30,441 bases of DNA from positions 1 to 30,441 of the IMG/VR virus record IMGVR_UViG_3300031801_001120; one strand, given 5' to 3'. Source of the stretch: a virus. The position numbers and the translations under genes are program-made. This document shows positions 1 to 9,315 of this stretch, one piece after another; within the stretch, counting starts at the first letter, position 1, and each line of letters begins with the position of its first letter. A model generated the notes under the pieces. The model did no database searches and was not told the DNA's origin. It saw nothing but the letters and a program-made list of their open reading frames with translations.

Positions 1-222
1 TCGGCTGACGTATTTGCAAATGGAATTGCAGTAAGCAGACAAAGTGATATTAACACAACACATAAACTACCACCAGCTCCATGTCCATCACACACCGCCC
101 CTATTACTACAGGGTCTACCACAGTTTTTGTTAATAGTTTGGGATGTGGTAGAGTCGGCGATGCGGTTACAGCATGTACATCAGTCGCAGCTGGTAGCCC
201 AAACGTATTTGCAGGAGGTTAA
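1..222 (+). CDS. 5.4: PAAR-motif spike-tip protein, C-terminal part (partial)
   Basis: The first reading frame is open from the window edge to a TAA at 220-222, giving 73 residues of a protein whose start lies upstream. It reads like a PAAR protein: a His/Pro/Cys-rich stretch (KLPPAPCPSHTAP), then STTVFVNSLGCGRVGDAVTA, a Cys, and the ending AAGSPNVFAGG. This matches the usual PAAR pattern of S-x-V-hydrophobic-x-N, R-x-GD and GS-x-x-V-x-x-GG. In T4, the PAAR protein gp5.4 caps the membrane-piercing spike at the centre of the baseplate, and its gene lies just before gene 6, as here. The His and Cys residues could bind a metal ion at the tip; this is inferred from the family. An AGGAGG at its very end serves as ribosome binding site for the next gene. 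The N-terminal part cannot be judged. Confidence 0.85.
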   Translation, partial: SADVFANGIAVSRQSDINTTHKLPPAPCPSHTAPITTGSTTVFVNSLGCGRVGDAVTACTSVAAGSPNVFAGG

Positions 223-224
223 TT

Positions 225-443
225 ATGAGTAAAGTAAGTAAAAAGTGGACTAAGGCAGTTCGTAGAGAGAGGAGCTCCTTGGAACGGACTCTTGCCCAGT
301 TGGATGCTTGGGAAAGAGGGAAAAAGGTAGTTCTTAATATACCTAATTCTAATCCACATGAAAAAGGTAAACCGTTTCTTAGGGTTGACGCAAAAGAGGT
401 TTGGCGCAAACAGGAACCTTATATTATGAAGACACAATCTTGA
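225..443 (+). CDS. Small basic protein of unknown function
   Basis: This encodes 72 residues starting at an ATG two bases after the PAAR stop, with a strong AGGAGGT (213-219) ahead of it. The N-terminal half is rich in Lys and Arg (KVSKKWTKAVRRERSSLERTL) and looks helical. The rest contains NIPNSNPHEKGKPFLRV, a Pro/Asn-rich stretch. There is no signal peptide or membrane segment. It is probably co-transcribed with the PAAR gene, and its position between the spike tip and gp25 suggests a baseplate or assembly role. I do not recognise the family. The late promoter for gp25 lies after its stop, so it belongs to the upstream transcription unit. It is a real gene because of its spacing, ribosome binding site and lack of a competing frame. 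Confidence 0.7.
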   Translation: MSKVSKKWTKAVRRERSSLERTLAQLDAWERGKKVVLNIPNSNPHEKGKPFLRVDAKEVWRKQEPYIMKTQS

Positions 444-451
444 TAAAATAG

Positions 452-459
452 TATAAATA
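452..459 (+). promoter_or_regulatory. T4-type late promoter box TATAAATA
   Basis: A perfect TATAAATA lies in the 39-base gap before the gp25 gene, 23 bases ahead of its ATG, with AGGAG (468-472) in between. T4 late promoters consist of just this -10 box, read by the phage sigma-like factor gp55 with the sliding clamp. It should drive gp25, gp6 and the giant protein that follows. Confidence 0.8.
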
Positions 460-482
460 ATACGAACAGGAGTCTATCGTAA

Positions 483-932
483 ATGGTTAATGCTTGGCGA
501 AATACAGATGCATTTAATGATGATCAGGGAAAAACTGATACTCGTAGTTCTCAGGTTTATTCTGATCTCGATTTATTTTTTGGTAGGAATAATAAAACGA
601 AAGATGTATCCAAACTTTCTAATGTTACCGCTGTCAAAAGGTCTGTTCGCAACCTAGTGTTAATGAATGAGTTTGAAAAACCCTTTCATCCAGAAATAAG
701 TTCTGGTATAAGAGACACTTTATTTGAGTTATTGACTCCAGTTACAGCAATTATTCTTGCAAGACAAGTACAAGACGTTATTGAAAACTTTGAACCCCGA
801 GCTCGTTTAATTGGAGTGAGGGCTTGGCCTGATTTAGATCGTAATGCTTATGATGTGTCTGTACAATTTTATGTGGTTAATGCACCAACAGAATTAATAG
901 AATTAACATTACCTTTAGAGAGATTACGATAA
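483..932 (+). CDS. 25: Baseplate wedge protein gp25 (GPW/gp25 family)
   Basis: This is a 149-residue protein, close to T4 gp25 (132 residues). The family core is visible: a variable N-terminus, then NEFEKPFHPEISSGI at about 62-76, a helix with FELLTPVTA at 81-89, and the hallmark NFEPRARL at about 102-109 (the EPR core shared with type VI TssE and P2 gpW). It ends in a beta strand (DVSVQFYVV). In T4, gp25 joins gp6 and gp53 in the inner baseplate and helps start sheath polymerisation. The ATG is fixed by AGGAG at 468-472 and the late box upstream. Its TAA overlaps the gp6 start by one base (TAATG), so the two are probably translationally coupled. Confidence 0.95.
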   Translation: MVNAWRNTDAFNDDQGKTDTRSSQVYSDLDLFFGRNNKTKDVSKLSNVTAVKRSVRNLVLMNEFEKPFHPEISSGIRDTLFELLTPVTAIILARQVQDVIENFEPRARLIGVRAWPDLDRNAYDVSVQFYVVNAPTELIELTLPLERLR

Positions 933-2836
933 TGGCAAACAATAGAAGAGTAGATATAACAGAATTTGATTTTGATGACGTAAAGACAAACCTAAAAACT
1001 TTTCTCAAGGCTCAAACTGATTTTAAGGATTATGACTTTGAAGGTTCTGGTATGAATATCCTTTTGGATACTCTTGCATACAATACTCATTATCTTGGTT
1101 ATAATATGAACATGTTAGCAAACGAGATGTTTATAGACAGTTCTTCTTTACGGTCTAGTATAGTCTCTCATGCTAAGACTTTAGGTTATGAGGTAGATTC
1201 TTGCAGAGCTCCTTATGCAGAAGTTAATGTTGTATTAAACGATAGTGGACTATCTACAGCAACTATGTCGGCAGGAACAAAATTTAATACTACTTTAAAT
1301 CAAATAGATTATCAATTTGTCAATATTGCAGCTGTTACAGCATCTAGTACAGGTTTAGAAATTCCTTTCAAAAATCTTAAAATTTATGAAGGTACATATA
1401 TCACTACCCGATACACTGTAGACTCAACCGATGTTAATCAAAGATTTCTTTTACCAGAAGAGAGAGCAGACACATCAACTCTTACTGTTAAAATACAAAA
1501 TTCTTCTACGGATACAACTCAAACCACATTTTCTAAAGCTACAGACATATCTGCACTAACAACTACAAGTGAAGTTTATTATTTACAAGAAGTAGAGGCT
1601 AGTCAGTATGAAGTTTATTTTGGGGATGGAGTTTTAAGTAAAGCAATATCCGATGGTAATATAGTTCTTCTTCAATATGTGGTAACAAATAAAGATGCAG
1701 CGAATGGTTCTTCAACCTTTACTTCTGCTGGAGCAATAGATACTATCACGGATATTACGGTCACGACAGTAGAGGCGGCTGTTGGAGGTACAGAAGCTGA
1801 AGCTCTTAAATCTATAAAATTAAATGCTCCTTTAGATTATGCATCCCAAGGAAGATGTGTTACTTCCGAAGATTATAAGTTGTTTGCAAAAAAACTGTTT
1901 CCACAAACGCAAGCTGTTATGGTTTTTGGTGGTGAGGCTGGTTCCTATGATCCTACTCTTGGAGTGACTAGTACTGCCTCTTATGGTAGGGTATACATAT
2001 CTATAAAATCTACTACAGGGAATAATCTTACTACGGCTCAAAAAGAACAACTGATAGCTGATCTCCAAAAATATAATGTAGCTTCTATTACTCCAGTTAT
2101 TATTGATCCAGAAATTACTTATCTTATTTTGAATGTCAATTTTAAATATGATTCTAACAAAACAACCAAAGAGAAATCAGAATTAGTGACTGATATTAAC
2201 AGTACACTTTCTGATTTTAACAATAATGAATTAAAATCTTTTGGAAGTTTGTTTAGACATTCTGTTGTTACTGGTCTTATAGATGACACACATACTTCAA
2301 TTTTAAGCAACATAACAAATGTTACTTTAACTAAAAACTTTACTCCCACATTAAATGCTTCAACTGGTTATAATGTATATTTTAATAATCCCCTTTATAA
2401 TCCACACGCTGAACATAATAAATCTGGAGGTGGTATTATAACATCTTCTGGTTTTAAGGTTAGTGGTGATGCAACTAATGAACAATTTTTTGACGACGAT
2501 GGTGATGGTAATTTACGTAGATATTATATAGAGGGAATTACAAGAAATTATCAAGACAGTACAGCAGGGACAGTTACTTATAGTACAGGTGATATTAAAA
2601 TAAATGCTATAAATGTAACTTCTTTATCTGATATAGATGGATCCTCTTCAACTGTTATTCGGTTGACAACTGTCCCATCATCTAAGGATATAGTACCTGT
2701 TCGTAATCAAATATTAGAATTAGATTTGGTGAATACTACAATACAGGGAGAAATAGATTCGATAGCAGTGGGTGATACTGGGGCCAGTTCTACATATACA
2801 ACTTCTACTAGCTACACAACTACACAGAGTTATTAA
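932..2836 (+). CDS. 6: Baseplate wedge protein gp6 (baseplate J-like)
   Basis: This is a 634-residue protein, against 660 in T4 gp6. The N-terminus carries the typical signature: an acidic start (ITEFDFDDVKTNLKTFLKAQ), then DFEGSGMNILLDTLAYNTHY, LANEMFIDSSSLRSSIVSHA and LGYEVDSCRAPYAEV. The middle (about 230-400) has the J-like region with QYEVYFGDG and the segment SQGRCVTSEDYKLFAKKLFP. The C-terminal part (about 430-634) is Ser/Thr/Asn-rich. In T4, gp6 dimers form the ring that holds the six baseplate wedges together around the hub. The gene starts within the gp25 stop and ends three codon positions before the giant protein, so 25-6-giant form one late operon. No break or odd feature is seen. 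Confidence 0.95.
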   Translation: MANNRRVDITEFDFDDVKTNLKTFLKAQTDFKDYDFEGSGMNILLDTLAYNTHYLGYNMNMLANEMFIDSSSLRSSIVSHAKTLGYEVDSCRAPYAEVNVVLNDSGLSTATMSAGTKFNTTLNQIDYQFVNIAAVTASSTGLEIPFKNLKIYEGTYITTRYTVDSTDVNQRFLLPEERADTSTLTVKIQNSSTDTTQTTFSKATDISALTTTSEVYYLQEVEASQYEVYFGDGVLSKAISDGNIVLLQYVVTNKDAANGSSTFTSAGAIDTITDITVTTVEAAVGGTEAEALKSIKLNAPLDYASQGRCVTSEDYKLFAKKLFPQTQAVMVFGGEAGSYDPTLGVTSTASYGRVYISIKSTTGNNLTTAQKEQLIADLQKYNVASITPVIIDPEITYLILNVNFKYDSNKTTKEKSELVTDINSTLSDFNNNELKSFGSLFRHSVVTGLIDDTHTSILSNITNVTLTKNFTPTLNASTGYNVYFNNPLYNPHAEHNKSGGGIITSSGFKVSGDATNEQFFDDDGDGNLRRYYIEGITRNYQDSTAGTVTYSTGDIKINAINVTSLSDIDGSSSTVIRLTTVPSSKDIVPVRNQILELDLVNTTIQGEIDSIAVGDTGASSTYTTSTSYTTTQSY

Positions 2837-2838
2837 AC

Positions 2839-5800
2839 ATGCCATTTGACGCATCACTTATTACAAAAATTTCTCCTTTGATAGAAGGACAGGTTCCCGA
2901 TTTTGTTCAATCGGATCATCCTATTTTTGTCCAGTTCTTAAAACAATATTACCAGTTTTTAGAATCAGCAGAACTTATTGTCTCAGGTACAATTAGTCAT
3001 TTAGTTTTAGAAAAAACTGATACACAATACATATTACCCGAAAGAGAGTTTGAGGGAAAAAAACTTGTAACGGAAACTGGAACTGGTTCAACTGGTAAGT
3101 TTGTTGTAAATGAAACTATTACAGGTGGAACTTCCAATGCTACTGCTACTGTCCTTGTAGATGATTTAGAAAATCTTAGATTATTTATTTCAAGTCAACA
3201 GAAATTTGAAATAGGAGAAACCATTACTGGTGGAACTTCTGCTGCTACTGCTACAGTTACTTCCTATCGTGCAAACCCCGTTGCTTCCATTCAAAAATTA
3301 TTAGACTACGCAAATCCTGATAACACTGTTGCCGCTATGATGGATGAAATGTTTAATCAGTTTATGACTGCAATTCCTAAGACTTTAGCATCTGGCACTT
3401 CCAAACGTGATCTCATAAAAAATATTAAAGACTTATATGCTGCCAAAGGAACCCAAGAAGGTCATAAGTTATTTTTGAGGATGATGTTTGCTGAGGAAGC
3501 TGAACTTAGTTATCCTAACAAATATATGTTTAGAATTTCTGATGGAAAATGGTTGAGAAAAACTCTTATAAGATGCGAAAGTCAGCCTGGTGCTAATGGT
3601 GCAGATATTATAGGAGAATATTTAACTGGCGTAACTTCTGGAACAACTTGTTTTGTAATTAATGCTATTACATTTCAACAAGGCGCTACTTCAATTACTG
3701 AATTTGAAATTTTAAAAGATTCTGTTGTAGGTACATTTATACAAGGGGAAACTCTTAAAGCTAGTTCTCTTACCGAAAAGGTAGAGATGAAATTTACCAT
3801 TCAGAAAATTGTAGCAGACACTACTATTAATGATGGCGGTATATTATATTCAACTGGTGATGTGATTGATTTAGATTCTACGGTAGGTAATGATAGAGCT
3901 GTAATACAGGTTGATCAAACTGCTACTGGTGCTGTAGATGATGTTATAGTTGATGATGTTGGAAGTAAGTATAGAGTAAACGATCCTCTAGTTTTTACTA
4001 CTACAGGATCAAGTATTATAGATGCTGTGGCCTTTGTTTCAGTCGTGGGGGGAAGTCCTTTATTAGAAGATTCAGATAATAGTGATGGTTATGATGATTA
4101 TTTAAATTTAGAATTGGGTTCAAAATCTTCTTTTATAGACTTTTCTTTAACTCTAGAAGATGGTGATTATCTTTTATTAAATGGTACGGATAGTAGTTCT
4201 ACAAATGCTGGTTATTATTTTCAAAGTGAGCCTGGTACAGCAATATTAATTACAGATACGTATGGAACAGAAAATGATCGTATTGTGTTTGAGGAAGGAA
4301 CATCATCTACATTAGGTGAGGTTACGAGAATATATGTATCTGAAGGAGGTTCTGGATATTCTGAACTTCCTACAGTTACTATAACAAGTAAATTTGGAAC
4401 AAGTGTTAAACTTATACCAACTACAAAAGAGATAGGAAAAATTTTAAGTATAAAAATTACAGATTCGGGGTTTAATTATCAAACAGCTCCCGAAGCTACG
4501 ATTGCAGCAAATTTTGTATTGAAAAATGTATCAGGTAATGAAAATTTTGCAAAAGATATAGCCTTAACTTCACATGAAGGAACTATTACTGCTTGGGATT
4601 CTGATAAACAAATTTTATCTGTAGATATTGAAGATGTTGTCAGAGTCCAAATGGAACAAGATAACTCAGCAGTATCTCAACAAATTGAACAGGAAACTAA
4701 TACGGAGTTAGTTTTTAGTAGAATACTTGGAAATAATATTTTAGAAACTAATGATGTTGATTATTGGAAAGGATTTTCCAATCAAGATTTAGCATCACTT
4801 TTAACATCTTTTGTCACTGAAGATAGTGCTTATAATCTTGTTACTGATGCTGATGCTTCAGGCGTAGAACAAATTACATTAGAAAATACTGATTCAGATT
4901 TAGCAACAGCAGGAATTCAACTTGAAGATCGTGGAGCCGATAGTATGGATGATGCTGAACAAGATAGCGTCACTCAACATTTTCTTATGCAAGATTATGC
5001 AGAAACTCCACCCACTCTTATTTTAGAAGCTTCTGCCGTTGGGGATTCAATTTTGTTGGAAGGAAATGTTGGCGCCACTGCCACTGTTAATGGTGCAACC
5101 ACTGCTTCAACTGCACTTGTTGTGGACGGAAATAGTGGAACAATTACAGTCGGGATGGGTATTGCTGGAACAGGAGTTAGTACCACTGCTCCAGCGGTTA
5201 CAGTAATAACTGTGACAGATCAAAATAATCTTGTATTAAGTGAAGTGCAAACTTTAGCTGATGATGTTGATTTAGAGTTTATAGATTTGGGTACTAGTAC
5301 TGATGAGTTGCTTTTAGACAGAACGGCTGCCGGCGGTGCTGATGCTGGTGATAAACTTCTACAACAATCAACGGATGAGGGAGGTAAAATTCTTTATGAA
5401 TCTCATCTAGCTATTTCAAATCTGCAACAACGAAAAGATAAACTTCAACTAGACGGGGCTGGTATACAATTATTTAATGCCGGCGGATGGATGGAAGAAG
5501 ATTCTTCCATTACTGCAATTTCATCTCAAATAGTTACTACTCCTGATGATACTGTTGATTTACTAGTTTTTGAACAACAGAGTGGAGTTGCTAATGAACA
5601 GATAAGATTAGAAGTTGGTATTCCAGATGGAGGATTGATTTTAGAAGAACAAAATAGTGTTTATATTCTTATGGAAGATGATGCTACTTCTGTTTCTGAA
5701 TTTATTAGATTTGATGCTTTTAACGACTCTTGGATTCTCAGAGATGGTCTAAACGTGGTAAACAATTATTATGGAGGTGGTTTAAACTTGAGGTATTTTG

Positions 5801-8800
5801 TTGCCTTGGAAGGAAATCAACCTGTTATTACCAGTGTGCCTCATGACATAGAAAGATCAAGAGATGAAGGGGAAGGTATTCTTCTAGAAGATTATTGGAC
5901 GGATGGTTCATTAACAACTAATGATTCTAGTCGGACTGTAAATTCTGAATACGTTATTCTTTTAGAAGGAATAGATGGAAATTCTGGTGGTACTGATGTT
6001 AATGGGTTTTATAATATCTATGAAGAAGAAACGGTTGATCATGCTAATGATTCTTCTGGTAGACTTATAAGTGAAGATTCAGAACCTTTAATTAATGAAG
6101 ATGTTTCTTCAGAACAAAATATGGGTTCTGGTAAGATTATGATGAATAATCATATTATAGCTGGCGATGAAATACTGCTAGTTATGAATGGTACAGATGA
6201 CTCAGGTACAAATAGTGGCGACAGTATTATTTTAGACGGTGTGTCTGCTACTGAACGTGCTGGTAATACATTGGTTCAAGAGAGTGGGTTACTTTCTGGT
6301 GTGGACGATAATCGAACTGGTGATGATTTATTAATGGAACCAGAAAGTATGGTAGCTGGAGATATAATATTAAATGGTACAGATGGTGATAGCACTAACG
6401 CTGGTGATAATCTTATAGGACAAGGTAAAATTGATTGGGTGGGTGCGACTATAACAGCTGCGAATGGAGCAACAGGAAAAATTATTGCAGCTGATATTGC
6501 AGATATTAGTATAACAAATGATTTTATAACTACTGATGCTGGTTATTATCGAAATACAGATAGTCATATATCTGAGGATATTATAAGAATACAAGACTCC
6601 TATTATTATCAGGACTTTTCTTATGAAATTAAACTTGGTCAATCAGTATCAAATTATATGAACGAATTGAAAAAGGCAATACATCCAGCAGGATTTATGC
6701 CTTTTGGTAAAGTGATAATTGCAAGTTCTCTTGTTGCAACAATGCCCTTCGCTGGTGTTGGCCGGATTGATGCTGGGGAAACGACTTTCTCACCAATATT
6801 GGCTTCCGCATTGAAAACAATATTTGATTTAAGAATTAAAAAAAGAATTGGTATTCCCCATACTTACGAACAGGGTTCTTATTTCCAAGAATTACGTTTA
6901 GAGAATGGAACTATTCCTGATGCCAAAATAGCAATAGACGGTACGAATTATGGAATAGCACTACAACAAGAAGATGGCGTTATTATTTTACAAAGTTTAG
7001 CTAATGATGGAGACAATATTCTTATAACAGCTTCTGATGATGGTTCTCAAGATGATGCTGGGGATAATATTATATTAGATGGCACTGATGCTGACGGCAC
7101 AGATGATGGAGATGTTACAGGAACATATGGCCATTTAATTTTAGATGGAACTTCTATAACTACATCAGGTTCAACCACAACTGTAAATGACGATGGCTCT
7201 TATGTTCTATTGAGTGGTACTGCTTTAGGTGTTTATGAATTGATAGACGCTTCTGATAACAGTCTCGTATTAAACGGAACTGATGATTTTCCAACAGGTA
7301 AACGAGATAGGTTAATGCATGAAGATGGAGATCATGCTGGAAGTAATATTGTTACAAATAATCTTGTTAAGTTTACCACATTAGTAGAAACAGGTGGGCC
7401 TATACAAGCGGAATCAGCAGTATCTAATATTAGAGGCCCGTATATTTGTACTGAGAAAGGTGAGAGAATTGTTTCTGAAAATTTTGCAGAAACCTTAACC
7501 GATGGCCCGATTTTAGATTTACAAAATGCAATTGGTCTAGAAAATTCTAATGGAGATAATATTATCTTTGAAGACACTTCTGGCGTGTTAATGACAGAAG
7601 CTTCAGTTGGAACTACAGGTGACGGCCATGATGTTAATTTTGTAAGATTATTAAAAACAAAAATCCATGTGCCACCGCCAACACCGCTTAATCAAGTAGG
7701 TCTTAGTCACATGGTATTAGATACTTTTGGTGACAGTCTTGGTACTGATTCTATTCAATTAGAGGATGGAGCTAGAAAAAGAGGCCCAACTATTAACTCA
7801 GATAGACTCCTTTTAGATAGCATCGACATGGGCAAAAAAGGTGATCCAACTGATTATGCACACTCAGGAGAACCCATAGAGTTAGAAGTAGCTGCTGTTA
7901 CTAACATGGGAGTAGGTACATCCTTTACGGATTTCTACAAATTTTCTAGATATGAAATTCTCTTAGATGGTACAGATAGTGATGGTTCTAATTCTGGTGA
8001 TAATATTGCTTTAGAAGCAGCTTCTCATGGTAAAATAATTTCAGAAGAGGTTGTTATTGGTTTACCAATGACTGACTTTCTAAGACCTGATCTTATGGTT
8101 CTGGAAACAATTCAAACTAAACACTCAGAATACGGCCGAGTACTTCTGGACGGCTCAGCGAGTGATAGTAGCACTGGTGCGATAGATGATGGAAGTAATG
8201 TATTATTAGATGGCATAGATGCTATGCAAACTGATGCTGGAGAACAAGTTTTATTTGAAACAGATAATGAAGAAAATAAATCCCATGATGATAGAAATGA
8301 TGTATCTTTACTCATGGAGACACATGGCGAAGATGGTGGTTTTATTCTAAGAGAATATGGTGGAGGTGATGTAACAGAAGGAGATAACATTGTACTGAAT
8401 GGTACGGATAGTGATTCTACTGACGCTGCTGATAACATTGTTCAAGAAGATACTGAAAGTAGTAGGGTAACTCAAGCAAGTGGAGCTTTTGCTTTAGAAA
8501 ATGATAACGTATCTCATGTTCTTCTAGACGATAATAGTGGATGTATTGCAAATGAGGATGGAACAGGGGATGTAATTTTATCAGAAATAAATGAAGGCAC
8601 TGGTCACGATATTATTTTAGAAGTAGGTACGGATACAGGAGTTGGTTTTAGATTAATTTTGGACGCTCAAAGAATTGAAATAGAAGCTGGTATAAATGAT
8701 GGTGAAGTTCCAACAGCTAGTTTCGGTGATAATACTGTATTTCCGACATTAACATCACCTACAGAAATTTCGATAAGACCTTTAGGTCATGTTGTTCTAC

Positions 8801-9267
8801 AAGATGAGGGAACTAAAACAAATCAGACACAAGAAGGGGATACTGGAGATGATCTTCTTTTGGAAGGTACAGATACAAGGGGCGCTATTGCTCTTAATGG
8901 AACAAATGGTTCTTCAGCTAACGAGAACAGCGTCCTTATTTTAAATGGCACTGACAGTACTTCACATAATGCTGGAGGCGAAATTCTTCATGAAGATGCT
9001 GAACATGTGGATAAAGGTGATAATTTACTTATGGATGAGACAATTTTGGAACAGCACCATCAAGGTCACTTAGTCTTAAATGCTACAGATGGATCAGCTA
9101 CTGATGCTGGAGATAGAATATTTTGGGAAAATGGTACATATTCTAGTCTTTTAGGTACATATCCAGCATTCATAGCAAAGGGAGCTCAAGCAGAAACTTA
9201 TGATAATACTACCGCAACAACATTTGATTCTACAGAACAAACTTTTGATGTAGTTGAGGGTGATTAG
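2839..9267 (+). CDS. Giant gp7-position baseplate protein with Asp/Asn-rich repeats
   Basis: This is one uninterrupted frame of 2142 residues. The N-terminus resembles marine T4-like wedge proteins found after gp6: VPDFVQSDHPIFVQFLKQYY (about 19-38), then a PNPDNTV-like stretch and IKNIKDLYAAKGTQEGHKLF (about 195-214). A second conserved block, IQDSYYYQDFSYEIKLGQS followed by LKKAIHPAGFMPFG, sits at about 1250-1290. Between and after these lie long, very acidic, repeat-rich stretches built on [LIV]LNGTDxxxTxAGDxI. The GExITGGTS-A-TATV unit appears twice near residues 95-140. T4 gp7 (1032 residues) is at this position and forms the wedge arm, so I infer a gp7-like role with greatly expanded decorations. 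Sequence similarity to T4 gp7 itself is not evident. There are almost no Cys residues. It starts two bases after gp6. Confidence 0.8.
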   Translation: MPFDASLITKISPLIEGQVPDFVQSDHPIFVQFLKQYYQFLESAELIVSGTISHLVLEKTDTQYILPEREFEGKKLVTETGTGSTGKFVVNETITGGTSNATATVLVDDLENLRLFISSQQKFEIGETITGGTSAATATVTSYRANPVASIQKLLDYANPDNTVAAMMDEMFNQFMTAIPKTLASGTSKRDLIKNIKDLYAAKGTQEGHKLFLRMMFAEEAELSYPNKYMFRISDGKWLRKTLIRCESQPGANGADIIGEYLTGVTSGTTCFVINAITFQQGATSITEFEILKDSVVGTFIQGETLKASSLTEKVEMKFTIQKIVADTTINDGGILYSTGDVIDLDSTVGNDRAVIQVDQTATGAVDDVIVDDVGSKYRVNDPLVFTTTGSSIIDAVAFVSVVGGSPLLEDSDNSDGYDDYLNLELGSKSSFIDFSLTLEDGDYLLLNGTDSSSTNAGYYFQSEPGTAILITDTYGTENDRIVFEEGTSSTLGEVTRIYVSEGGSGYSELPTVTITSKFGTSVKLIPTTKEIGKILSIKITDSGFNYQTAPEATIAANFVLKNVSGNENFAKDIALTSHEGTITAWDSDKQILSVDIEDVVRVQMEQDNSAVSQQIEQETNTELVFSRILGNNILETNDVDYWKGFSNQDLASLLTSFVTEDSAYNLVTDADASGVEQITLENTDSDLATAGIQLEDRGADSMDDAEQDSVTQHFLMQDYAETPPTLILEASAVGDSILLEGNVGATATVNGATTASTALVVDGNSGTITVGMGIAGTGVSTTAPAVTVITVTDQNNLVLSEVQTLADDVDLEFIDLGTSTDELLLDRTAAGGADAGDKLLQQSTDEGGKILYESHLAISNLQQRKDKLQLDGAGIQLFNAGGWMEEDSSITAISSQIVTTPDDTVDLLVFEQQSGVANEQIRLEVGIPDGGLILEEQNSVYILMEDDATSVSEFIRFDAFNDSWILRDGLNVVNNYYGGGLNLRYFVALEGNQPVITSVPHDIERSRDEGEGILLEDYWTDGSLTTNDSSRTVNSEYVILLEGIDGNSGGTDVNGFYNIYEEETVDHANDSSGRLISEDSEPLINEDVSSEQNMGSGKIMMNNHIIAGDEILLVMNGTDDSGTNSGDSIILDGVSATERAGNTLVQESGLLSGVDDNRTGDDLLMEPESMVAGDIILNGTDGDSTNAGDNLIGQGKIDWVGATITAANGATGKIIAADIADISITNDFITTDAGYYRNTDSHISEDIIRIQDSYYYQDFSYEIKLGQSVSNYMNELKKAIHPAGFMPFGKVIIASSLVATMPFAGVGRIDAGETTFSPILASALKTIFDLRIKKRIGIPHTYEQGSYFQELRLENGTIPDAKIAIDGTNYGIALQQEDGVIILQSLANDGDNILITASDDGSQDDAGDNIILDGTDADGTDDGDVTGTYGHLILDGTSITTSGSTTTVNDDGSYVLLSGTALGVYELIDASDNSLVLNGTDDFPTGKRDRLMHEDGDHAGSNIVTNNLVKFTTLVETGGPIQAESAVSNIRGPYICTEKGERIVSENFAETLTDGPILDLQNAIGLENSNGDNIIFEDTSGVLMTEASVGTTGDGHDVNFVRLLKTKIHVPPPTPLNQVGLSHMVLDTFGDSLGTDSIQLEDGARKRGPTINSDRLLLDSIDMGKKGDPTDYAHSGEPIELEVAAVTNMGVGTSFTDFYKFSRYEILLDGTDSDGSNSGDNIALEAASHGKIISEEVVIGLPMTDFLRPDLMVLETIQTKHSEYGRVLLDGSASDSSTGAIDDGSNVLLDGIDAMQTDAGEQVLFETDNEENKSHDDRNDVSLLMETHGEDGGFILREYGGGDVTEGDNIVLNGTDSDSTDAADNIVQEDTESSRVTQASGAFALENDNVSHVLLDDNSGCIANEDGTGDVILSEINEGTGHDIILEVGTDTGVGFRLILDAQRIEIEAGINDGEVPTASFGDNTVFPTLTSPTEISIRPLGHVVLQDEGTKTNQTQEGDTGDDLLLEGTDTRGAIALNGTNGSSANENSVLILNGTDSTSHNAGGEILHEDAEHVDKGDNLLMDETILEQHHQGHLVLNATDGSATDAGDRIFWENGTYSSLLGTYPAFIAKGAQAETYDNTTATTFDSTEQTFDVVEGD
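4168..9130 (+). repeat. Dispersed NGTD...AGD protein repeat units
   Basis: At least nine units of the form hydrophobic-L-[ND]-G-T-D-x-[DSG]-x-[ST]-[ND]-[AS]-G-D-x-I are coded here. Examples are near 4170 (LNGTDSSSTNAG), 6180, 6370 (LNGTDGDSTNAGDN), 7070, 7260, 7960 (LDGTDSDGSNSGDN), 8395, 8940 and 9070. Unit spacing is irregular, and DNA identity between units is only moderate. The D/N/G-rich loop after a short strand would suit a beta-solenoid or calcium-binding turn; that is inference. Confidence 0.75.
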
Positions 9268-9276
9268 AAAAATTAT

Positions 9277-9290
9277 TATAAATATAAATA
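9277..9290 (+). promoter_or_regulatory. Tandem overlapping late promoter boxes
   Basis: Two TATAAATA boxes overlap by two bases (9277-9284 and 9283-9290) in the 48-base gap between the giant gene and the next one. The ATG at 9316 lies 25 bases beyond, preceded by GGAAGGG. This should be a late promoter for the fibre-like gene and perhaps gp8. Confidence 0.8.
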
Positions 9291-9315
9291 GTAAAACTAT
9301 TGGAAGGGTGTATTA

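Noticed and set aside
44-232. A plus-strand frame at the left edge in another phase
   Set aside because: It overlaps the PAAR frame, which matches a known family and is followed correctly by the next gene.
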